Part shown: one piece after another, positions 1-7,352 of the stretch | How the letters are laid out: the number at the start of each line of letters is the position of its first letter | Numbering within the stretch: position 1 is the first letter of the stretch | NCBI RefSeq assembly: GCF_013184495.1 | Contig: NZ_JAAOIY010000001.1 | Span: 248,001-312,000 of the forward strand | Source of the DNA: Sporosarcina jiandibaonis | GTDB taxonomy: Bacteria; Bacillota; Bacilli; Bacillales_A; Planococcaceae | Length of the DNA stretch: 64,000 nucleotides | Direction: 5' to 3' | Made by a program: the position numbers and the translations under genes | The notes under the pieces: generated by a model | The model's input: the letters and a program-made list of their open reading frames with translations, nothing else | Databases searched by the model: none | What the model was told of the DNA's origin: nothing

Positions 1-793
1 AGAAGTTTTCTTCTAAAAATGCTCGCACTTCAGGGCCTGATAGATGTTTTGCTAATTTTTTGATTGCTTCTGAATCTTTATTATCCTCGCGGGCAACTAG
101 TGAAATCGGAAAAGCTGATTCGCCTTCGTCAATTAGCGAATCATTCACTGGTGTCAATCCGAGTGGTTCTGCATATGCAGGGAGCATCGTCACCAGGTCG
201 ACATCATCGATTGATCTTGCTAGCATTAACAGGTCAACTTCGACGAAATTAAGGTTTTTTGGATTTTCAACGATGTCTTTAACTCTTGCTTCAAGCCCGA
301 CGCCCTCTTTTAATTTAATTAATCCGCCTTTTTCAATCAATTGCAAGGAACGAGCCATATTCGAGGAATCATTCGGAATGGCAACTTTCGCACCGTCCGG
401 CAAATCGTCTACACTGTCGTATTTATTTGAATAGGCACCTAAAATCGCATGATAAACGTGCTGGATAACGACTAAATTTGAATCGTTTGCTTCATTGAAT
501 TGTTCCATATAAGGAGGGTGCTGGAAAAAGTTTGCATCGACTTCTTTATTTGCTAAAGCGCTATTCGGCTGTACATTATCAGATAGAACAACAATTTTCA
601 TGTCAATGCCGTCCTCTTTAAGTAATGGTTTTGCGATTTCCAACATATCGGTCATTGGCGGAATAAGGGATGCAACACGAATTTTCGTTTCTTTTTTCGT
701 TTGGTCAGTTGAATTTTCCTTTGTTTCCTTAGCTGTTCCGCAGGCAGCAAGCGCGAGAACAGCCGCGAATAGAATTGCTATTAATTTTTTCAT
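1..793 (-). CDS. metQ: MetQ methionine-binding lipoprotein, 3' end cut by window edge
   Basis: Substrate-binding lipoprotein of the MetNIQ importer (NlpA family), which captures methionine outside the membrane and delivers it to MetI. The N-terminus is a lipoprotein signal with lipobox ALAAC (Cys18). The mature part carries NlpA features such as IRVASLIPPMTDML and the NANFFQHPPYMEQFN segment near residue 80. The ATG at 793 has an AAGGAG ribosome site about 10 nt upstream. The reading frame runs off the left edge after about 264 residues, so only the last residues are missing. It is the last gene of a metN-metI-metQ operon, 17 nt after metI. No S-box riboswitch was seen upstream of the operon. 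Confidence 0.93.
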   Translation of the reverse strand, partial: MKKLIAILFAAVLALAACGTAKETKENSTDQTKKETKIRVASLIPPMTDMLEIAKPLLKEDGIDMKIVVLSDNVQPNSALANKEVDANFFQHPPYMEQFNEANDSNLVVIQHVYHAILGAYSNKYDSVDDLPDGAKVAIPNDSSNMARSLQLIEKGGLIKLKEGVGLEARVKDIVENPKNLNFVEVDLLMLARSIDDVDLVTMLPAYAEPLGLTPVNDSLIDEGESAFPISLVAREDNKDSEAIKKLAKHLSGPEVRAFLEENF

Positions 794-810
794 CAATTAA
801 AATCTCCTTT

Positions 811-1473
811 TTACGATCTTTTATCTAGTTTTTTTGATAATTTGGTACCGGTAATTTGAATAGCTTGAACGAGAATGATCATGATTATGATCGTAAAAGT
901 CATGAGTTCGGTTTCAAAACGTTGATAACCGTAGCGAATCGCAAAGTCGCCGACTCCGCCGCCGCCGACTATCCCCATAACAGTGGAATATGAAATAAAA
1001 CTAATTGTTGCTGTTGTTAATCCGAAAATGAGACCGGATCTAGCCTCAACGTAAAGGAATTTAAAAATCACTTGCGCTTTGGAAGCACCCATAGAAATCG
1101 CTGCTTCGATAATACCTTTAGGAACATCCAGCAGTGATTGTTCAACCAGCCGCGCGTAATAAGCAATAGAAATAATGGACAACGGAACCGTTGCAGCCAT
1201 TGTTCCAATCGCCGTTCCGATAATATAACGAGTAAATGGAATTAAAAATACGACAAGCAGCAAAAATGGAAATGAACGTACGATATTCACGAATGTATCT
1301 AAGATAGAAAATAATATTTTATTTTCATATAAGTTTCCTTGTCTGCTTAGATAAAGATATGTACCTAAAGGTAATCCAACTAGGATAGCAGCCAGAATAG
1401 AAATCCCGACCATTACAAAAGTTTGTCCGATGGATAACCAAATTTCTGATTGATACTCAATGATTTTATCCAT
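811..1473 (-). CDS. metI: MetI methionine ABC transporter permease
   Basis: Inner-membrane permease of the methionine importer, about 220 residues and five or so hydrophobic segments. The family EAA-type loop is visible as EAAISMGASKAQVIFKF in the second half, and the segment GIVGGGGVGDFAIRYGYQRF is typical of MetI. The start is taken at the ATG at 1473, which overlaps the metN stop by 8 nt (the usual coupled arrangement). An upstream in-frame ATG at 1491 would extend it by six residues, but that lies inside metN. The reaction is ATP-driven uptake of L- or D-methionine together with MetN and MetQ. Confidence 0.93.
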   Translation of the reverse strand: MDKIIEYQSEIWLSIGQTFVMVGISILAAILVGLPLGTYLYLSRQGNLYENKILFSILDTFVNIVRSFPFLLLVVFLIPFTRYIIGTAIGTMAATVPLSIISIAYYARLVEQSLLDVPKGIIEAAISMGASKAQVIFKFLYVEARSGLIFGLTTATISFISYSTVMGIVGGGGVGDFAIRYGYQRFETELMTFTIIIMIILVQAIQITGTKLSKKLDKRS

Positions 1474-2209
1474 TCGATTTTGCCACCGCAATTCTCTTTA
1501 AATCTTCTATGTAATGATCTTCAGCATCATTTAGGCCTTGCGGTTCGATTTCAAAACTATCGACAAGCTGTCCGTCTTTCATGATTGAAACATGTTTGCA
1601 AATGCTTTTCACAACATCCATCTCGTGTGTGACAATGACGATAGTAACGCCCAATGTTTCATTAATATGACGTAAAACTTGCAAAACTTCAGTTGTTGTT
1701 TTCGGATCAAGCGAAGATGTTGGTTCATCGCATAATAGAACTGCGGGATTATTTGCCAATGCTCTTGCAATCGCGACGCGTTGTTTTTGTCCGCCGCTCA
1801 GTTGGGCAGGGTAGGCATCTTTCTTGTCGTAAATACCTACAAAACGAAGACATTCCTCGATGCGTTTTGCTCGTTCCTTTTTTTGCATTCCAACCAATTC
1901 AAGTGGCATTTCAACATTTTCAGCGACTGTTCGATTTAGAATCAACTGAAATTGTTGGAAAATCATACCGATATTCTGTCTTGCTTTTCGTAATTCTTTG
2001 TCGGAAAGACTTGTTAGTAACTGTTCTCCTACTCGAACGGTTCCATTATCGGGTCTCTCCAATAAATTCATCATCCTTATTAACGTTGATTTCCCAGCAC
2101 CGCTCGTTCCGACAATGCCATGGATTTCACCTTTATCGATTGTTAAGGATAAGGGATATACTGCTTTCACATTTTCGAATGTTTTCTCGACATTCTCGAG
2201 TACAATCAT
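1466..2209 (-). CDS. metN: MetN methionine ABC transporter ATPase, short form lacking the C-terminal regulatory domain
   Basis: ATPase of the methionine importer. Visible motifs are Walker A GTSGAGKST (residues 34-42), the Q-loop MIFQQFQL, signature LSGGQKQR near residue 137, Walker B LLCDEPTSSLD and the switch His in VTHEMD. The protein is 247 residues, whereas typical MetN proteins are about 340 and end in an ACT-like NIL domain that binds methionine and inhibits transport. Here the chain stops soon after the nucleotide-binding domain, so that feedback domain is absent. An AGGAGGGG ribosome site precedes the ATG. First gene of metNIQ; assignment to methionine rests on its MetI/MetQ neighbours. 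Confidence 0.9.
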   Translation of the reverse strand: MIVLENVEKTFENVKAVYPLSLTIDKGEIHGIVGTSGAGKSTLIRMMNLLERPDNGTVRVGEQLLTSLSDKELRKARQNIGMIFQQFQLILNRTVAENVEMPLELVGMQKKERAKRIEECLRFVGIYDKKDAYPAQLSGGQKQRVAIARALANNPAVLLCDEPTSSLDPKTTTEVLQVLRHINETLGVTIVIVTHEMDVVKSICKHVSIMKDGQLVDSFEIEPQGLNDAEDHYIEDLKRIAVAKSNG

Positions 2210-2360
2210 GTAAGGGACCCCTCCTTTTCTCCACAGATTACTATATCATGAATAGCAATTAGGTGGAATAAATAAATTCCAGAAACTTAAACAATGAATC
2301 CTCATTAGGCACTAGTGAGAATTCAGAACCTTTCGCTTATCATGAAATATGACATATTCA

Positions 2361-2389
2361 TTGTTTTACTACGAAAGGGGTAGTAAAAT
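2361..2389 (+). promoter_or_regulatory. Candidate promoter with overlapping operator for the ctaB paralogue
   Basis: A -35-like TTGTTT (2361-2366), 17-nt spacer and -10-like TAAAAT (2384-2389) lie about 65 nt before the haem O synthase start. A perfect 9-bp inverted repeat, TTTTACTAC / GTAGTAAAA with a 7-nt centre, covers 2364-2388, so a bound repressor would sit across the spacer and -10. The TACTAC half-site resembles BlaI/CopY-type half-sites, but the spacing differs and I cannot name the regulator. Confidence 0.5.
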
Positions 2390-2452
2390 TAAATACTATA
2401 TGAAGTTATGAACGTTTTGATGATCAATCGTTGATTTAAGGAGAGACACTGG

Positions 2453-3397
2453 ATGGAAAAAGTTGAAATTACAACAATGCAAAACTTTAAAACTAAAGAT
2501 CTAAGAAAAGAAAATAAAATCTCTATGATTTTTCTTGATTTAATCTCTTTGTTTAAAGGTCTTGTATTAGTAACGAATATACTTCCTGTATTAACAGGCT
2601 TTTGTTTGGCATTGTATTTTACGAATGCTTCTTTTGGCGAACACTGGCAGTTGTTTTTAATTACAATCATCGGAAGTACATTGGTTGTTGCTGGCGCGCT
2701 TACACTTAATAACTGGTATGAGGTCGATCTTGACAGGGAGATGGCTAGAACCCAAAAAAGACCGACCGTTACGGGAAACTTTTCAATGAAGACTGTTCTC
2801 TTAATTGGCATTATACTATCGGCAGTCGGTTTTTTTATTTTGTTTTTCACGACGTTTGAAGCGCTTGTTTATGCATTTATCGGCTGGGTTACATATGTTG
2901 TTTTTTATACTTTTTGGTCTAAGAGAAAATACACATTAAATACAGCTATAGGCAGTATTTCGGGAGCCGTCACTCCATTAATTGGTTGGGCTGCTATTGC
3001 ACCTAGTTATCATATCGTTCCAATCGTTTTAGCTCTTCTTTTGTTCATTTGGCAGATTCCACATACTTTTGCTATCGGAATTAGACGATGTGATGAATAT
3101 AAGGCTGCAGGTGTTGCGATGTTGCCCGTAGTTCGCGGCTTCGCCATTACAAAAAGACAAATTGCGGTTTATGTTGCTTGTTTACTTCCGCTGCCATTCT
3201 TATTACCGGCCCTTGGTATTACTTTTATCATTATCGCAACAGTTTTAAACATGATTTTTTTAGGGTTAAGCATTGCTGGATTTTACACTAATAACGATGT
3301 CAAATGGGCTCGCGTAATTTTTCTTTATTCCGTAAATTATTTAACAATCATTTTCTTCATGATGATATTTATTGCTCTTCCGGTTTTCAGTAGATAA
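2453..3397 (+). CDS. ctaB: Protoheme IX farnesyltransferase (haem O synthase), stand-alone copy
   Basis: UbiA-superfamily integral membrane prenyltransferase that adds a farnesyl group to haem B to give haem O, needed for haem A/O terminal oxidases. The first Asp-rich motif is visible as NNWYEVDLDREMARTQKRP near residue 90, and the haem-O-synthase segment AIGSISGAVTPLIGWAAI lies in the middle. About eight hydrophobic segments follow a 30-residue polar N-terminus; 314 residues fits the family. TTAAGGAGAG precedes the ATG. It stands alone, not beside ctaA or cta oxidase genes, so it may be a second copy. A strong terminator follows at 3495. Confidence 0.88.
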   Translation: MEKVEITTMQNFKTKDLRKENKISMIFLDLISLFKGLVLVTNILPVLTGFCLALYFTNASFGEHWQLFLITIIGSTLVVAGALTLNNWYEVDLDREMARTQKRPTVTGNFSMKTVLLIGIILSAVGFFILFFTTFEALVYAFIGWVTYVVFYTFWSKRKYTLNTAIGSISGAVTPLIGWAAIAPSYHIVPIVLALLLFIWQIPHTFAIGIRRCDEYKAAGVAMLPVVRGFAITKRQIAVYVACLLPLPFLLPALGITFIIIATVLNMIFLGLSIAGFYTNNDVKWARVIFLYSVNYLTIIFFMMIFIALPVFSR

Positions 3398-3494
3398 GTT
3401 GCTGCCTCTATGTAGCGAAATTAACAAATCATTTATACACTATATCTGGATAGCTAAATATATACTTTCATCTATAAAAAGGTCAGAATTTCAC

Positions 3495-3533
3495 CCCGCA
3501 TTTACAGCAACATTTGTAAATGCGGGTTTTTAT
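3495..3533 (+). terminator. Rho-independent terminator after ctaB
   Basis: Perfect 12-bp stem CCCGCATTTACA / TGTAAATGCGGG with an 8-nt loop, followed by TTTTTAT. Confidence 0.9.
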
Positions 3534-3549
3534 ATTAGAATTACTATAA

Positions 3550-3592
3550 TGTGACTAGAATCACAGCATTAATTACGAATCAAGCTTATACT
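3550..3592 (+). promoter_or_regulatory. FNR box with correctly spaced -10: anaerobic class II promoter
   Basis: TGTGA-N6-TCACA (3550-3565) is a perfect FNR/CRP-family palindrome. A -10 hexamer TATACT lies at 3587-3592 with no good -35, which places the predicted transcription start near 3599 and the box centre near -41.5. This is the class II activator position used by FNR in Bacillus. It drives the DUF2249 gene at 3630 and, most likely, the gene after it. Confidence 0.75.
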
Positions 3593-3629
3593 TTGAATTA
3601 GGTAAGAACAATAAAAGGAGGAAAAAACG

Positions 3630-3866
3630 ATGACAAACTATACTTCAGTAATTAAGGTGACAGAGTATCCGCCGCATCTAAAGCACAAAACTATCTTCGA
3701 AACATACGAAAATCTACAACCGACCGAATCAATGTTAATCGTTAATGATCATGATCCGATTCCGCTCAGGTTCCAATTAGAATCAATGCATGAAGGAAAA
3801 TACGATTGGGACTATATTGAGCGAGGACCGACTACATTTCAAGTGAAAATCACAAAACTGAAATAA
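3630..3866 (+). CDS. DUF2249 domain protein
   Basis: Small soluble protein of 78 residues that is essentially one DUF2249 domain. The family hallmark, a short LVNDHDPIPL-like strand-loop (here IVNDHDPIPLRFQLES, residues about 38-53) followed by a WDYIERGPTTFQVKI ending, is clear. DUF2249 proteins are often found near nitric oxide, nitrite or hemerythrin genes in facultative anaerobes, but their reaction is not established. A GGAGG ribosome site precedes the ATG. The perfect FNR box upstream supports expression when oxygen is low. The next gene starts 16 nt downstream and is probably co-transcribed. Confidence 0.85.
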   Translation: MTNYTSVIKVTEYPPHLKHKTIFETYENLQPTESMLIVNDHDPIPLRFQLESMHEGKYDWDYIERGPTTFQVKITKLK

Positions 3867-3882
3867 AGAAGGGGTGTTGACA

Positions 3883-4220
3883 ATGGCGAAAGTCAACATA
3901 ATCGATGAAAAAAAACTGTGAATATCGAGTTGACTCTAGAAGATGCGGTATCTATGGTCCAAAAAGCTACTAAAAACATTGAAAAATATGCAAGAGAAAT
4001 CATTATAATTTATGAGCAGATGCCAAAATTCAATTATATCTATTACTGTTTCTATGCCTTTGATAACAGTGCCAAGTTATTTGAAACGATGCTGGAAATC
4101 GATCCGAAAAATTATAACTCCTTTTCATTAAATGCGCCAGATGCTTTTTTTCACTGTCTATACGGTGGAATGGCAAGTCTATATCTAGATGCACAAGAAT
4201 ATCTCTTGCAAACTGTTTAA
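3883..4220 (+). pseudogene. Small hypothetical protein gene split by a frameshift in an A8 run
   Basis: From the ATG at 3883 (ribosome site AGAAGGGG) the frame encodes only MAKVNIIDEKKL before a TGA at 3919. One extra A in the eight-A run at 3908-3915 would instead give MAKVNIIDEKKTVNIELTLEDAV and continue to 4220, about 112 residues. The downstream part alone could start at the GTG at 3918, but it has no ribosome site there. The full-length product would be soluble, helical and rich in aromatic residues, with no family I can name. It may be a sequencing error, a true pseudogene, phase variation or transcriptional slippage on the A run. It follows the DUF2249 gene behind the same FNR box. Confidence 0.6.
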
Positions 4221-4331
4221 ACTAGAACTAGCTCACACTTCATTTCTATTTAGTATCGAACTTTTTTGCCCATGGACGAATAACCTAGCTATGGGTAGAA
4301 TACTGTTCATAAATAGAAGGGAAGTGTTTTT

Positions 4332-6152
4332 TTGCAGTATTTTCATACCGTCCGTCACAAGGAGACATTGAAAGACATCGCAAAACGATGGCAAGTGCCC
4401 GTCACTTCTATAATAGCCTCAAATAACTTAAAGGCCCCCCATACAATATCTGTTGGTGAGCAATTATCCATTCCCGCCGGTGTTAAAGAATACCATGTGC
4501 GAACCGGCGATTCTGTTTACCGTATCGCGCAATTATATGGGTTGCCGATTTCTATAATAGTCGAAGCCAACAAGTTAACCCCACCGTACCTGCTATATGA
4601 AAACCAAGTACTTAAGATTCCGCCGGGTGTACCTTTTTATGTGGTCGAAGAAGGGGATTCATTGGATAAAATCGCTCGACGTTATAATGTTTTAACGGGA
4701 AAAAGAAGTGATATTGATGCTATTCAAAAACTGAATAAGTTGCAGAACACTACAATTTCTCCGGGCATGAAATTGAACATTCCATACGTTCCACCTGGTA
4801 ATTCAGGTTTTATTGCTTATACTTCTAACCGCGGGGGGCAATTTGATATTTGGACATATAATCTTCGGAATGGGGAAAATAACCAATTGACGAGTGGTCT
4901 GGGCGATTTATTTTCAATCCCGATTTGGTCCCCGGATAGTAGCAGAATAGCATTTGTAGGGAAGAATAGAATAATTTATGTTATTTATGTAACATCCGGT
5001 TCAATTGGTGCCATTGATCAGTTAACCGATGGCGAGGATTTCGGTTTAGATTGGTCACCAGATAGTGTCCATTTAGCTTATGTTGCTCGAGGAAACATTC
5101 AAGTGTATAATACGACATTGCATGAAGGGACGATAGTTGAACAACCAGGCGCATCAGAAGTTAGCTGGTTTCCAAGTGGGGAGGAATTATTGTTTCAAGC
5201 GTTGGATGCTTCGGGAGTAAGTCAACTATACAAGTCTGGACTAATCGGAACTGCAAAAGAACAAATTACGCATAACGAAAATGGTCTATTGCAAAATGTT
5301 CAATTATCACCGGATGGTTCTTTCGTTTTATACACCACGCCAGGCGCAAGTATTTCTATAATACACACGATTGACTTGGCGACTGGGCAAGTGTATGAAA
5401 TAAAAGGAGGGCCGCAGTCAAAAAACTATTATCCCGACTGGTCGCCGGATTCTTTAAATATTGCCTATAGTGCAACTGACTTCGCGAATAATTCATATTT
5501 CTCGCAAATAAGAACCGTAAATCGAAAAGGATCCAACGATCAAATTTGGGCCATCTCAAATTGCTTCTCGACTCCGGTTACCTGGTCACCGGACGGATCA
5601 AAATTGGCTTATTTATCGGGTTGTTCTGAAACAGAATTCGCAAAAGAGATGTGGATGATTGACTTGACACATCCTGCGCCAATTAAGCTCCTTGACGGGT
5701 TTACAATAACGTCATTGAATTGGTCTCCGAAACCGGTTTTAGATTTAGCTAAAAAAGATTATACAAATGAGGCATTTGATGTTAATTTTCAATATCCTGC
5801 AGATTGGGAAAAAGTGAATGATGTAAGATATGTCGGAGACGACGGTTTCTTTCAAATATCAGCGATTTATGGTTCTGAGAATATTGATGAAATATGCCAT
5901 GATGAAGCCTTCCAAAAGCTAAAGCCATATGGATCGACTCCTAAAATCATACCATCCGAAAATCAATACATCGAAGCTTGCACGATATTACCATCCTCCG
6001 ATCAACCAAGAGAAATGAATGAGCAGGCGGCTTATATTGTAAAGTATCCAGAACCAATAGAACTCGATGGTAATTTGTATAATTATATTATTTTGTGGGC
6101 AGATAAAAACCATATTGATGCCATCTCTTCGACACTATTATTTTTACCTTGA
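4332..6152 (+). CDS. LysM (x3) - TolB-like beta-propeller fusion protein
   Basis: 606 residues starting at a TTG (AAGGGAAG ribosome site). Three LysM domains cover roughly residues 4-48, 53-97 and 101-151. A WD40/PD40 TolB-like propeller of about six blades follows (about 158-460), with repeated signatures such as WSPDSSRIAFVG, WSPDSVHLAYVA, WSPDSLNIAYSA and WSPDGSKLAYLSG. The last 135 residues form a separate domain beginning FDVNFQYPADWEKV, loosely like PsbP/lipoprotein folds. No signal peptide is visible, so it may be a spore-coat or mother-cell protein, as several LysM proteins of Bacilli are. LysM would anchor it to peptidoglycan/cortex and the propeller is a likely protein-binding scaffold. 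It is followed by its own terminator. Confidence 0.85.
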   Translation: MQYFHTVRHKETLKDIAKRWQVPVTSIIASNNLKAPHTISVGEQLSIPAGVKEYHVRTGDSVYRIAQLYGLPISIIVEANKLTPPYLLYENQVLKIPPGVPFYVVEEGDSLDKIARRYNVLTGKRSDIDAIQKLNKLQNTTISPGMKLNIPYVPPGNSGFIAYTSNRGGQFDIWTYNLRNGENNQLTSGLGDLFSIPIWSPDSSRIAFVGKNRIIYVIYVTSGSIGAIDQLTDGEDFGLDWSPDSVHLAYVARGNIQVYNTTLHEGTIVEQPGASEVSWFPSGEELLFQALDASGVSQLYKSGLIGTAKEQITHNENGLLQNVQLSPDGSFVLYTTPGASISIIHTIDLATGQVYEIKGGPQSKNYYPDWSPDSLNIAYSATDFANNSYFSQIRTVNRKGSNDQIWAISNCFSTPVTWSPDGSKLAYLSGCSETEFAKEMWMIDLTHPAPIKLLDGFTITSLNWSPKPVLDLAKKDYTNEAFDVNFQYPADWEKVNDVRYVGDDGFFQISAIYGSENIDEICHDEAFQKLKPYGSTPKIIPSENQYIEACTILPSSDQPREMNEQAAYIVKYPEPIELDGNLYNYIILWADKNHIDAISSTLLFLP

Positions 6153-6162
6153 TACATTTTAT

Positions 6163-6214
6163 AATGGAAAACAGATGAGTAATGCGCCAATAAACTGTTT
6201 TCCATTTTCTTTTT
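6163..6214 (+). terminator. Rho-independent terminator after the LysM-TolB gene
   Basis: 12-bp perfect stem AATGGAAAACAG / CTGTTTTCCATT, 20-nt loop, then TTCTTTTT. Confidence 0.8.
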
Positions 6215-6285
6215 GGGGGAATTAGTTTCCTAGTATGGTAAGATTTAGATGAATGTAAAATTGATAGTAGAAGGGAAGTGTGTGC

Positions 6286-7305
6286 ATGATTCAATATCCA
6301 AGTCCTTTAGTAAAAGGGCAGACAATAGGCGTTACCGCTATGTCATCTGGTGTTGACAGTGAACTTCATCATCTTTTAAGGAAAGCGGCACATCAATTTG
6401 AACAAAGAGGATATTCCGTGGAACTGGGAGACACCGCTTGGTCGAATGAAAAACTTACATCTGCATCACCAGAAATTCGAGTTTTAGAATTTACCGAAAT
6501 GATGATGGATGATGAAGTAGGTGCAATAATTCCACCTTGGGGCGGCGAATTACTTTCCGAAACACTTCCACTTCTCGAATTTGAAGAACTACAACCGAAG
6601 TGGATCGTTGGTTACTCAGATACTAGCACGCTTCTTTTGCCAATTACCTTATTAACCGGCATTGCTACTGTTCATGGGACAAATTTCGTCGACTTGAGAA
6701 GCGATGAATGGGACCCAGTCACTGCCAAATTTATAGATTTCTTATCCGCCGCAAAAGGGGATACTATTACGCAATATTCATCTGAAAAGTACCAAACTGA
6801 GTGGCAACATTTTGCTCCTCCCGAGCCATACGTTTTTAAATTAGACGCACCAACTAAATGGAAAACGATCGGGGATAATCCTATTCAAGTAGAAGGCAGA
6901 ATTTTGTCCGGTTGCATCGATACGATTCGACACCTTATTGGAACGCCTTTCGGAGATATTCATTCTTTTCGAGATAATTTCATACCGAACGAGAAAGTCA
7001 TTTGGGTACTCGAAAATTGTGACATGGATGCTCCTGATTTTTATCGTTCACTTTTACAATTTTATCACGCCGGATGGTTTGATCATGCTTCAGGAATTGT
7101 ATTTGGTCGAACTGATGCGGGAGATGCAAAAGAGGACTTTACTTATATCGAAGCCTTAGAAAGAATTTCAAAAATAGCAGATGTACCTGTCATTTATGAC
7201 GCAGATATTGGACATGTTCCACCGCAAATGACATTTGTCAATGGTGCTTTTGCCGAGCTTAATGTGGCAGATGGAAAAGCGGTTTTAACAACGAAATTAA
7301 TTTGA
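6286..7305 (+). CDS. S66-family LD-carboxypeptidase (LdcA/MccF-like)
   Basis: Serine peptidase family S66: cytoplasmic enzymes that remove the terminal D-Ala from muropeptide tetrapeptides (LdcA) or cleave peptidyl-nucleotide toxins such as microcin C (MccF). The nucleophile lies in GYSDTS around residue 110, the acid in VLENCDMD and the catalytic His in DADIGHVPPQ near the C-terminus. The IIPPWGGELLSETLP segment is closer to MccF-like members than to classical LdcA, so the substrate is uncertain. The ATG at 6286 is chosen over a GTG at 6280 for its spacing to GAAGGGA. About 339 residues, normal for the family. It is convergent with katA and shares a terminator with it. Confidence 0.88.
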   Translation: MIQYPSPLVKGQTIGVTAMSSGVDSELHHLLRKAAHQFEQRGYSVELGDTAWSNEKLTSASPEIRVLEFTEMMMDDEVGAIIPPWGGELLSETLPLLEFEELQPKWIVGYSDTSTLLLPITLLTGIATVHGTNFVDLRSDEWDPVTAKFIDFLSAAKGDTITQYSSEKYQTEWQHFAPPEPYVFKLDAPTKWKTIGDNPIQVEGRILSGCIDTIRHLIGTPFGDIHSFRDNFIPNEKVIWVLENCDMDAPDFYRSLLQFYHAGWFDHASGIVFGRTDAGDAKEDFTYIEALERISKIADVPVIYDADIGHVPPQMTFVNGAFAELNVADGKAVLTTKLI

Positions 7306-7313
7306 TATATATG

Positions 7314-7347
7314 AAAAAGAGTAGCGATCAAAATCGCTACTCTTTTT
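7314..7347. terminator. Bidirectional terminator between LD-carboxypeptidase and katA
   Basis: 15-bp perfect stem AAAAAGAGTAGCGAT / ATCGCTACTCTTTTT with a 4-nt loop. The A/T tracts serve both convergent genes. Confidence 0.9.
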
Positions 7348-7352
7348 ATTCA

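Noticed and set aside
2210-2360. Possible S-box (SAM) riboswitch ahead of metNIQ
   Set aside because: Read on the minus strand, it lacks the conserved S-box core and terminator; only ordinary AT-rich sequence seen.
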